The notes below the pieces were generated by a model that saw only the letters and a program-made list of their open reading frames with translations, searched no databases and was not told the DNA's origin. DNA of 64,000 nucleotides from Clostridia bacterium (GTDB lineage Bacteria > Bacillota > Clostridia > Christensenellales > Aristaeellaceae): the NCBI GenBank assembly GCA_017543905.1, contig JAFYFC010000023.1, positions 162,649-226,648 of the forward strand. Direction: 5' to 3'. Position numbers and translations under genes: made by a program. Positions 17,207-24,859 of the stretch are shown here, in pieces. How positions within the stretch are numbered: the stretch's first letter is position 1; each line of letters opens with the position of its first letter.

Positions 17207-18664
17207 ATGAAACACAGACTGTCCGCAAGCGGCTTACTAAAACCATATATCGGCGACAGGGCGTTTTATGCTTCCGTCATGGCGATCATAGTGCCTATAG
17301 TTATACAAAGCAGCATCTCGAACTTCGTGAACCTGCTGGACAACCTGATGGTCGGTTCCGTGGGCGAAGCTCAGATGAACGGCGTGTCGATAAGCAACAA
17401 CCTGATCTTCGTATACAATCTTGCTATATTCGGCGGCATGAGCGGCGCTACGATATTTGCCGCGCAGTTTTTCGGCGCGGGCGACAAAAAAGGCGTACGA
17501 CACTCCTTCCGTTATTCGCTGATAGTCGGCGCTGTGGTGACAGGCGCGGCGTTAATCGTACTCACGGTACTGCGGGACACGCTTTTGTCGCTGTGGATAA
17601 ATCCCGAAACCTTCGACGACGCGCAGAAGCAGGCAGCGGAGCTGCTCAAGGCCGAGGAAACGCTCGCTGCCGGACGGGCGTATCTCGACATTATGCTGTG
17701 GGGACTTGCGCCGTTCGCGCTCACGAACGCCTATGCCGGCATACTCAGAACGACCGGAGACACGAAGCTGCCGATGGTCGCTTCGGTCGTGAGCGTGTTT
17801 ACAAATCTCGTGCTCAACTATCTGCTGATATTCGATCACGGCCCGTTCAAGGGGCTGGGCGTAAAGGGCGCCGCGATCGCCACGGTGACGGCAAGGTATG
17901 TCGAGCTTGCGATAATACTTTTCTGTTCGCATTCCCGCGTGAGGCTCGGCGGCGCGTACGCGTTTCTTGACGGCGCCTACAAGCGCTTTTCGATACCCGG
18001 AAAGCTGCTCAAAAGCATGTTTGTAAAAGGCCTGCCGCTGCTTATTAACGAGCTTCTGTGGTCCTCCGGCATGACGATGCTTTCGCGCATATATTCTCTG
18101 CGCGGTCTTACCGTCGTAAACGCTTACACGATCACCTCCACGCTCGTGAACATATTCAACGTGCTGTTCGCTTCGATGGGCACCGCCGCCAGCGTTATGG
18201 TCGGGCGCAGCCTCGGCGCGAACGACATTGGCGGCGCGAAGGACAACGCAAGAAAGATAATCGCCTTCGAGGAAATGATATGCGTGGGCACGTGCATCGT
18301 GCTTCTGCTGACCGCAAACTTCCTGCCGCTCGTGTATACGAAAAGCTCATTAGAAGCCAAGGCACTGGCGACCCGGCTTATACGCATATGCGGACTCGTG
18401 TTGCCGCTGCAGGGCTTCGCCCACTGCACGTATTTTATTCTGCGCTCAGGAGGCAAAACTGTAATAACCTTCCTGTTCGACAGCGTGTATACATGGGCAG
18501 TGCCGGTTCCCCTCGCGTTCCTGCTGATAAAGTGCGAGACGCTGGGCATAGTAGCGATTTACGCCATATGCTCCTCAGCAGAGATAATCAAGGACGTCCT
18601 CGGCTATATACTGCTTAAAAAAGGAGTCTGGATACATAATATAGTATCCGGCACTGAAGATTAA
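17207..18664 (+). CDS. MATE family efflux transporter
   Basis: 485-residue multidrug and toxin extrusion protein with about 12 hydrophobic segments in two MatE repeats. Family-typical sequence includes VNLLDNLMVGSVGE near the first helices, an ANAYAGILRTTGDTK-like stretch between repeats, and MGTAASVMVGRSLG in the second half. It exports cationic or other organic compounds by Na+ or H+ antiport; substrate unknown. GAGGG lies just upstream of the chosen ATG; an upstream in-frame ATG at 17048 would cross the promoter region. An ABC exporter pair follows on the same strand after a 160-nt gap. Confidence 0.92.
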   Translation: MKHRLSASGLLKPYIGDRAFYASVMAIIVPIVIQSSISNFVNLLDNLMVGSVGEAQMNGVSISNNLIFVYNLAIFGGMSGATIFAAQFFGAGDKKGVRHSFRYSLIVGAVVTGAALIVLTVLRDTLLSLWINPETFDDAQKQAAELLKAEETLAAGRAYLDIMLWGLAPFALTNAYAGILRTTGDTKLPMVASVVSVFTNLVLNYLLIFDHGPFKGLGVKGAAIATVTARYVELAIILFCSHSRVRLGGAYAFLDGAYKRFSIPGKLLKSMFVKGLPLLINELLWSSGMTMLSRIYSLRGLTVVNAYTITSTLVNIFNVLFASMGTAASVMVGRSLGANDIGGAKDNARKIIAFEEMICVGTCIVLLLTANFLPLVYTKSSLEAKALATRLIRICGLVLPLQGFAHCTYFILRSGGKTVITFLFDSVYTWAVPVPLAFLLIKCETLGIVAIYAICSSAEIIKDVLGYILLKKGVWIHNIVSGTED

Positions 18665-18698
18665 GCGCGGCAAGGTTAATGCATTTTTTCTGTATATA

Positions 18699-18719
18699 TG
18701 CATAAACGGTGCATAAACG
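18699..18719. repeat. tandem direct repeat upstream of the ABC exporter
   Basis: TGCATAAACG occurs twice (18699-18708 and 18710-18719), one helical turn (11 bp) apart, about 105-125 nt before the ABC start. Possible regulator site. Confidence 0.4.
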
Positions 18720-18723
18720 CTAT

Positions 18724-18751
18724 GAATAATCCCGTTTCTGACGGATTATTT
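18724..18751 (+). terminator. possible terminator after the MATE gene
   Basis: AATAATCC/GGATTATT stem (18724-18731/18742-18749), alternatively CCGT/ACGG inside with a bulged C, then TTACAT. The T-run is poor. Confidence 0.35.
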
Positions 18752-18824
18752 ACATATATGATATGGATTTACGCCTGACGTTATGGCATAATATTCAAAT
18801 ATTGCTGCGGAGGTATACGGATAC

Positions 18825-20555
18825 GTGAAAAATATGCTTAAATACATACGTCCATATCTGCTGTGGACGCTGCTGAGCCCCGCGTTCATGCTGCTTGAGG
18901 TATTCATGGACCTTTTGCAGCCTCAGCTCATGAGCAGGATAATCGACGTAGGCGTCAAAAATTCGGATACGGCCTATATCGTGCGCACCTGCATAATAAT
19001 GGGCCTTGTGGCGCTTACGGGCGTCGTCGGCGGCGTAGGCAACATGATTTTTTCAACCAAGGCCAGCTACGGCTTCGCCAAGGATCTCAGAAGCGACGTA
19101 TACCGCAAGATACAGTCGTTTTCGTTTGCTAATATCGACAATTTCAAAACCGGCTCGCTGGTCACGCGCACGACCAACGACATAACCCAGATACAAAACG
19201 CCTTCAGCACCTGCATCAGAATGCTCATCCGCTCGCCCTTTTTGTTCATAGGCGGCATAGTGATGGTGTGCACGATCAGCTGGGATCTGGCGCTGGTGGT
19301 CATATGCGCGATACCGGTGCTGGCTCTGTTCGTATGGTTCCTGCTTACAAAGGGCCGTCCGCTGTTCATGGGCATGCAGCAGAAGATGGACCGCGTCAAC
19401 ACCGTCATGCAGGAAAATCTGGCGGGCATACGCGTGATAAAGGCCTTCGGCAGAAGCGACTTCGAAAAGCAGAAATTCAAAACTGCGAACGACGATCTGT
19501 GCAACGCCTCGCTGAAGGCGATGCGCATGATGTCCCTGTCCTTCCCCGCGATAAACCTTATAATGAACGTGACGATGATACTCATGTACACCTTCGGCGG
19601 GAAAATGGTGTTTAACGGCGCGCTCAAGCCCGGTCAGATAATGGCGTTTTCAAATTACGTGATGCAGATTCTGTTCTCGCTGACAATGTCCTCGTTCATG
19701 CTTATGTTCCTCTCGCGCGCGGGCGTATCGGTAAAGCGAGTAAACGAGGTTTTGAACACGCAGCCCGATGTATCGGACGGCACGAACAGGGACGCGCAGG
19801 TCACGCAGGGCATGGTAGAGTTTAAGGACGTGTCCTTCCGCTATCCGAATTCGGGCGGCGATCCCGTGCTCAGGCACATAAGCTTTACAGCCGCGCCCGG
19901 TGAAACAGTGGCTATACTCGGCGCGACAGGCTCCGGAAAGTCCACTCTCGTAAACCTTATTCCCCGCCTGTACGACGTTTCCGAGGGCGAGATACTGGTT
20001 GACGGCATAAACGTTAAGGAATACGAGCTTAACGCGCTGCGCGGCGGGATCGGCGTCGCCTTGCAGGAGAGCGTGCTGTTTACCGGCACTATAGACGAAA
20101 ACCTGCACTGGGGCGACGACAGCGCAAGCGACGCCGTGATAAAAGAGGCCGCCGAAATCGCGCAAGCGGCTCCGTTCGTGTCCCGCCTGACGGACGGCTA
20201 CGAGACCGCGCTCGGCCAAAGAGGCGTGAATCTTTCCGGCGGTCAGAAGCAGCGCCTGTGCATAGCGCGCGCGCTGGTCAAGCACCCGCGCATACTGATA
20301 CTCGACGATTCCACCTCTGCGGTCGATCTTTCTACCGAGGCGAAGATACAAACCGGTCTCAGGGAAGTGTTCGGCGATATGACCGTATTCATAATCGCCC
20401 AGAGGATCTCCTCCGTAATGGATGCAGACAGGATACTTCTTTTAGACAACGGCGAAATAATAGACACCGGCACGCATAACGAGCTTAAGCAAAGATGCGC
20501 GATCTACCGCGAGATTGTGTCCAGCCAGCTGGGAGAGGAGGCGCTTAAGGCATGA
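18825..20555 (+). CDS. ABC exporter half-transporter, degenerate-site subunit
   Basis: 576 residues: a six-helix export domain (about 1-310), then an ATPase domain with Walker A GATGSGKS (366-373), signature LSGGQ (470-474) and Walker B ILILDD (490-495). The residue after the Walker B Asp is Asp495 instead of the catalytic Glu, and the switch position reads AQR (Gln526) instead of AHR. This is the degenerate ATP site known from heterodimeric exporters such as TM287/288 and BmrCD. The start is GTG with GGAGGT about 10 nt upstream. Its stop overlaps the next gene by 4 nt, so the two subunits are made together. Likely drug or lipid export. Confidence 0.93.
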   Translation: MKNMLKYIRPYLLWTLLSPAFMLLEVFMDLLQPQLMSRIIDVGVKNSDTAYIVRTCIIMGLVALTGVVGGVGNMIFSTKASYGFAKDLRSDVYRKIQSFSFANIDNFKTGSLVTRTTNDITQIQNAFSTCIRMLIRSPFLFIGGIVMVCTISWDLALVVICAIPVLALFVWFLLTKGRPLFMGMQQKMDRVNTVMQENLAGIRVIKAFGRSDFEKQKFKTANDDLCNASLKAMRMMSLSFPAINLIMNVTMILMYTFGGKMVFNGALKPGQIMAFSNYVMQILFSLTMSSFMLMFLSRAGVSVKRVNEVLNTQPDVSDGTNRDAQVTQGMVEFKDVSFRYPNSGGDPVLRHISFTAAPGETVAILGATGSGKSTLVNLIPRLYDVSEGEILVDGINVKEYELNALRGGIGVALQESVLFTGTIDENLHWGDDSASDAVIKEAAEIAQAAPFVSRLTDGYETALGQRGVNLSGGQKQRLCIARALVKHPRILILDDSTSAVDLSTEAKIQTGLREVFGDMTVFIIAQRISSVMDADRILLLDNGEIIDTGTHNELKQRCAIYREIVSSQLGEEALKA

Positions 20556-22699
20556 GTGAAAACGTAAAGCGTATGTCTCCGAACGCTGCGGAGGAAGCGT
20601 CCTTTGACGGCAAGAAGCGCCGTTTCGCACCCGCACAGGGTCAGATGCGCGGCCCGCGCGGCGCGCATATAGGCCCGAAGCCCAAACTCAAGGACGCAAA
20701 AAGCACCGTGAAGCGGCTGCTTAAATACCTTGCGGGCGTCAAATACGAGCTGTTGTTTGCGATGCTCGCGCTGGTCTGCACCACCGTCACGTCGCTGATA
20801 ACGCCCAAGATTTCGGGAAATATCATAAACATACTGCACGAAGGCTATTTTACGCAAAATCCCGTGCATACGCTGGGGATGACGTTTGCGGTATCCACAT
20901 CTACGGCGTACTTTCTTGACCGGCTGCGCACGCGCAGAGGCAAAAAGAACGGAAGCGCTGACGAACTGATCGAAAACGGCAAACAGAGGGCACTTAATAT
21001 CGTGCTGCAGGGCGCGGTGTTTACCGCTGTCGCGGGCGCGGTTATGAGCAAAGGCGCAAGCGTGAATCCGGAGACTGTCACGCTCGTCGAAAAGCCCGAT
21101 TACGCGCAGCTTTTGCGCACGCAGCTTACGTACATCGCGATACTCTTCCTTATAAGCACGTTGTGCTCGCTCACGCAGCAGCTGCTGCTCGTACGCATCT
21201 CGCAGCACACCGTACGCACTATACGCAGCGATCTGTTCGGAAAGCTGCAGAATCTGACGCTCAGGTATTTCGACTCGACGCCCCACGGCGAGCTGATGAG
21301 CCGTCTTACCAACGACGTGGACAACGTAAGCAACATGCTGTCGAACACGCTTACGCAGATACTTTCCTCCGTCATAACCATATTCGTGTGCCTGTACATG
21401 ATGCTTTCGATTTCGTGGCAGCTGACGCTTGTAAGCTTTATCACGGTTCCGCTGTCGATGTTCATAATGCGCTTTATAACAAAGCGCACCGGAAAGTATT
21501 TTAAGGCCCAGCAGGCGTGCCTCGGCGAATTGAACGGAATAGTCGAGGAAACCGTAAGCGGCGCGCGCGTGGTAAAGGTATTCTGCCGCGAAAAGCACGT
21601 CGAGGCGGAATTCGACGAGGCCAACGAGGATCTTACCCACGCTGGCGTAAAGGCGAATATCTTCTCCTCCGTCATGGGGCCGATGATGAACGCAGTGGGC
21701 AATATCGCTTACGCGCTCATGAGCGGCATAGGCGGCTGTCTCGTGGTTTGGGGCAGAGTGCCGAATATCGGCTCGATTCAGTCTTTCCTGCAGTACCAGA
21801 GGCAGTTTTCAAATCCGTTTACGCAGATCGCCAATCAGATCACGATGATACAGTCCGCGCTGGCCGGCGCGGAGCGCGTATTCGAGGTCATGGATAAGGA
21901 ACCCGAAACCGCCGACATCGAGAACGCCGACGCATTCGACGCGCCCTCGGGCAAGGTGGAATTCAGGGACGTTTCCTTCGGCTACAACAAAGACGTACCG
22001 ATACTCAAGCACCTCACCTTCACCGCCGAGCCCGGACAGACGATAGCGCTCGTAGGCCCCACCGGAGCCGGCAAGACCACGGTCGTCAATCTGCTGATGC
22101 GCTTTTACGATATAGATTCGGGTGAGCTGCTGCTGGACGGCAAGGACATCAAGACGCTGCAGCGTCAGAGCCTGCGCACTCATCTCGGCATGGTTCTGCA
22201 GGACGTATACCTGTTCGCAGGGACCGTGCGGGACAACATAATATACGGAAAGCTCGACGCGACCGAAGAGGAAATACGCCGCGCGATAAAGATGGCGGAC
22301 TGCGAGGAATTTATCGACCGTCTGCCCAACGGGCTCGATACTGAGCTTACCGAATCCGGCTCGAACATCAGTCAGGGGCAGAGGCAGCTGCTTTCGATCG
22401 CCCGTGCGATACTCGCAGACCCCGCCGTGCTCATACTGGACGAGGCGACCTCCTCCGTCGACACGCGCACGGAAATGCGAATCCAGCAGGCGATGCTGAC
22501 GCTTATGAAGGGGCGCACGAGCTTCGTTATAGCGCACAGGCTTTCCACGATACGCAACGCTGATCTGATACTCGTGCTCAATCAGGGCGAGATCATCGAG
22601 CGCGGCACGCACGACGAGCTCGTAGCGAAGGGCGGCTTCTACGCAGAGCTTCTGAACAGCCAGTATAAATCAGGCGTGCTCGAGGAAGACGATACCTGA
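20552..22699 (+). CDS. ABC exporter half-transporter, catalytic-site subunit
   Basis: 715-residue partner. Residues 1-55 are a basic cytoplasmic extension. Helix 1 is near 63-85 and helix 2 near 190-209, leaving about 100 residues between them where homologues have a short loop; this insert holds a basic stretch (DRLRTRRGKKNG) and a further hydrophobic segment near 148-166. The ATPase has Walker A GPTGAGKT, signature ISQGQ, Walker B VLILDEATSSVD with the catalytic Glu, and the switch His in IAHR. With the preceding subunit it forms a heterodimer with one working ATP site. Translation is coupled by an ATGA overlap. Confidence 0.93.
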   Translation: MSENVKRMSPNAAEEASFDGKKRRFAPAQGQMRGPRGAHIGPKPKLKDAKSTVKRLLKYLAGVKYELLFAMLALVCTTVTSLITPKISGNIINILHEGYFTQNPVHTLGMTFAVSTSTAYFLDRLRTRRGKKNGSADELIENGKQRALNIVLQGAVFTAVAGAVMSKGASVNPETVTLVEKPDYAQLLRTQLTYIAILFLISTLCSLTQQLLLVRISQHTVRTIRSDLFGKLQNLTLRYFDSTPHGELMSRLTNDVDNVSNMLSNTLTQILSSVITIFVCLYMMLSISWQLTLVSFITVPLSMFIMRFITKRTGKYFKAQQACLGELNGIVEETVSGARVVKVFCREKHVEAEFDEANEDLTHAGVKANIFSSVMGPMMNAVGNIAYALMSGIGGCLVVWGRVPNIGSIQSFLQYQRQFSNPFTQIANQITMIQSALAGAERVFEVMDKEPETADIENADAFDAPSGKVEFRDVSFGYNKDVPILKHLTFTAEPGQTIALVGPTGAGKTTVVNLLMRFYDIDSGELLLDGKDIKTLQRQSLRTHLGMVLQDVYLFAGTVRDNIIYGKLDATEEEIRRAIKMADCEEFIDRLPNGLDTELTESGSNISQGQRQLLSIARAILADPAVLILDEATSSVDTRTEMRIQQAMLTLMKGRTSFVIAHRLSTIRNADLILVLNQGEIIERGTHDELVAKGGFYAELLNSQYKSGVLEEDDT

Positions 22700-22712
22700 T
22701 ATCGATGATAAA

Positions 22713-22753
22713 ACGCGCGAGGGGCCTCATGACGGGTCCCTCGCGTGTTTTTT
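22713..22753 (+). terminator. intrinsic terminator after the ABC exporter
   Basis: ACGCGCGAGGG/CCCTCGCGTGT stem of 11 bp with one G-U pair (22713-22723/22738-22748), then TTTTTT. Confidence 0.88.
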
Positions 22754-22802
22754 GCAGTGCAATTCCGCTTGGCAGTCTATATAAACATATATTGACGCAG
22801 AC

Positions 22803-23915
22803 TTATTTGCTGAACGCTCCGCCGCGCACATCCTCTGCGAGCCGTCTCAGGCTTTGCCCTCTTTCGGAGAAGAGCCTTTTATAGCTTGCGCAGTAGCGGT
22901 TGAGCGCGGGATGTCCGTTTTCAAACGGCTCTCTTTCTCGTCTGCAGCCGCCGCGGCAAAGCGAAAAATACGAGCACGCGCGGCATTCAGTGTTCATATA
23001 TACAGACGAATTCACGAATTCGCAGGCGGCAGCGCTTTTTTCGAGCTCGGCAAATCCGCTTTCGTTTACGCTGCCCAGACGCCATTGGTCAAGGCAATAA
23101 AAATCGCAGGGATACACGCTCCCGTCGCTTTCCACAGTGAAGCTCACGCTGCACCTGCCCGTCATCGCGCACGCCTCAGGGCGCCTGCCCGAAAGCATGT
23201 TTATGTAGTTGTCGAATATGCGCACGCTCACGTACTCCCCCGCCCGCAGGTCGCGCTCGTACATATCGAATGTGTTTATGAGAAACTCGCCGTATTCTTC
23301 AGGCGAAGGCGCGTATGTCCTTTCAGCATCTCCGAAGCTGTCAAGACACGGGATGAACTGAATGTAACCATGCTTTTTAAGCGCCGCATATGTTTCCTCG
23401 GCGGTATTCACGTTTGCGCGGCTCACCACGCACAGCACGTTATAGGGTATTTCGTATTCTTCAAGCAGCTTAGCCGCCGCGCGCGTGCGCTCGTACGTAC
23501 CCTCGCCGCGCGTGTCCCGGCGGTACATATCGTGCGCGTTACGCTGCCCGTCCAGCGACAAGCCGACCAAAAAGCCTTCGCGCTTCAGATACGCCGCAAG
23601 CTCTTTTGTAAGCAGACCGCCGTTCGTCTGGATCGAATTGGTGTATACACAGCCGCGCGCATATCTGTGCGCAAGCTCAGAAAACGTCTCGAAAAAGCCA
23701 AGCCCCGCAAGCAGCGGCTCTCCGCCCTGAAACATGAAGCTGACCGGGCATGCGCACGAAAACGCGCGGCGCACCAGGTTTTCAAGCGTGCCAGAGCTCA
23801 TGACTCCGCTGTTTTTTTCCTTTCTGAGCGTGAGCTCGTCTTTGTAGAAGCAGTACTCGCAGCTGTATTCACATGCGCCCGATACAGGCTTTATCAGCAA
23901 AGAAAGTGCTTTCAC
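22803..23915 (-). CDS. anaerobic sulfatase maturase (radical SAM, SPASM)
   Basis: 370-residue radical SAM enzyme of the anSME class. The SAM cluster motif is Cys15-x3-Cys19-x2-Cys22, followed by FQGGEPLL, LSLDGQRNAHDMYRR and a C-terminal SPASM domain with about eight Cys (CAMTGRC, YPCDFYC, TECRACSYFSLCRGGC), which bind two extra Fe-S clusters. It oxidises the Cys of a CxPSR sulfatase to formylglycine without oxygen. Its evident client is the Cys-type sulfatase at 5026-6534, about 16 kb away. The start is GTG with AAGGGGG about 9 nt upstream. Oxygen-sensitive enzymology supports an anaerobic host. Confidence 0.9.
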   Translation of the reverse strand: MKALSLLIKPVSGACEYSCEYCFYKDELTLRKEKNSGVMSSGTLENLVRRAFSCACPVSFMFQGGEPLLAGLGFFETFSELAHRYARGCVYTNSIQTNGGLLTKELAAYLKREGFLVGLSLDGQRNAHDMYRRDTRGEGTYERTRAAAKLLEEYEIPYNVLCVVSRANVNTAEETYAALKKHGYIQFIPCLDSFGDAERTYAPSPEEYGEFLINTFDMYERDLRAGEYVSVRIFDNYINMLSGRRPEACAMTGRCSVSFTVESDGSVYPCDFYCLDQWRLGSVNESGFAELEKSAAACEFVNSSVYMNTECRACSYFSLCRGGCRREREPFENGHPALNRYCASYKRLFSERGQSLRRLAEDVRGGAFSK

Positions 23916-23973
23916 AGACCCGTCCCCCTTACACGACGATTATAGACCTTTACATTTGCGCTGTCAACGGCAG

Positions 23974-24002
23974 TTGCGCAAAGCGCGGAAATGTTGTATA
24001 AT
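23974..24002 (+). promoter_or_regulatory. promoter of the Hsp70-like operon
   Basis: TTGCGC (23974-23979), 17-nt spacer, TATAAT (23997-24002), about 50 nt before the first gene. Confidence 0.7.
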
Positions 24003-24026
24003 ACTGTACAGTGCAGAGAAATGCAC
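24003..24026. promoter_or_regulatory. palindromes at the start site of the Hsp70-like operon
   Basis: Perfect 10-bp palindrome ACTGTACAGT (24003-24012) immediately after the -10, covering the expected start site, overlapping a second inverted repeat GTGCA-N6-TGCAC (24011-24026). This is a position where a repressor would block initiation; no candidate regulator is adjacent. Confidence 0.4.
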
Positions 24027-24055
24027 TCAAATAATACCTTACCGAGGATATCAGA

Positions 24056-24859
24056 ATGTCATTGGCACTTGATCATTTCCGGGCGCTGTACGAGACGAGC
24101 GCGCTGCCCGCAAGTATGCCCGCGGACACGGCCTCCGAAAAGCTTAAGCAGCTTATAACCGAAACGCAGCAGCTTACGCTTTCACAGCTGCCCTCTTCGA
24201 ACGCGCGGCAGCTGGGCAGCATACTGTTTTCGCACGAGGGCGGGCTTTTAGCCGCGTTCAGCGCGCTGAATCCTCCCAGAGTCAAAAAGCAGAAAAGCAG
24301 CGTGTTCAGCATAAACCTGCTGTTTCTGGCGCTGTCGCTGCTTACGGCCGCCGGCGCGGTTATGCTTGCGTGGACAAACGGGCAGCAGCTTGCGTCCGTA
24401 TTTGCCGCGGTAAGCGCGATACTCGGCTGCAGCGCGTATTTTATACCGCGGCGCGCAAGCGCTCTGCAGCTTGAACAAAGCGTGGATACGCGTGCGCTGT
24501 TCTCGCTTGCGCAAAGACGCATGGAGGCGATAGACCGCGATCTCGACGCGTTTTTAAGCATCCCCTCGGAAAACAGCGACAGCGACGACGGAATGGTGCA
24601 TATAATCACGCTTGCAAACACGCTGCGCCGTCAGGATCCCGAAAGCGTGCCGGAGGAGCTGATGACCGCAATACACGCGCTGTCTATTTCCAAGGGCTAC
24701 GATTTTCTCGACTATACGCCCGAAACCGAGGCGTTTTTCGACACGATGCCCACAAAACGCGAAACGCGCACGATAGTGCCCGCGGTCGTAAAGGAAAACA
24801 CGCTAATTTCGCGGGGCATGGCTGTGGTGAGTCTTGAAACCGCAGTAGCGGAGGCATAA
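24056..24859 (+). CDS. membrane protein of unknown function, partner of the Hsp70-like ATPase
   Basis: 267 residues, not recognised. The N-terminal about 80 residues are soluble and Leu/Ser/Gln-rich. Two membrane helices sit close together (about 84-106 and 111-130), with basic RRA after the second. The C-terminal half is soluble and acidic, ending in a possible globular segment (FLDYTPETEAFFDTMPTKRE and on). It looks like a helical hairpin with both ends in the cytoplasm. The start has GAGGATA upstream. The stop codon abuts the ATG of the Hsp70-like gene with no gap, so the two are tightly coupled and probably work together. Confidence 0.7.
   Translation: MSLALDHFRALYETSALPASMPADTASEKLKQLITETQQLTLSQLPSSNARQLGSILFSHEGGLLAAFSALNPPRVKKQKSSVFSINLLFLALSLLTAAGAVMLAWTNGQQLASVFAAVSAILGCSAYFIPRRASALQLEQSVDTRALFSLAQRRMEAIDRDLDAFLSIPSENSDSDDGMVHIITLANTLRRQDPESVPEELMTAIHALSISKGYDFLDYTPETEAFFDTMPTKRETRTIVPAVVKENTLISRGMAVVSLETAVAEA

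Noticed and set aside
22854..23945. A 363-codon plus-strand frame
   Set aside because: Antisense to the radical SAM maturase, whose Cys motifs are unmistakable.
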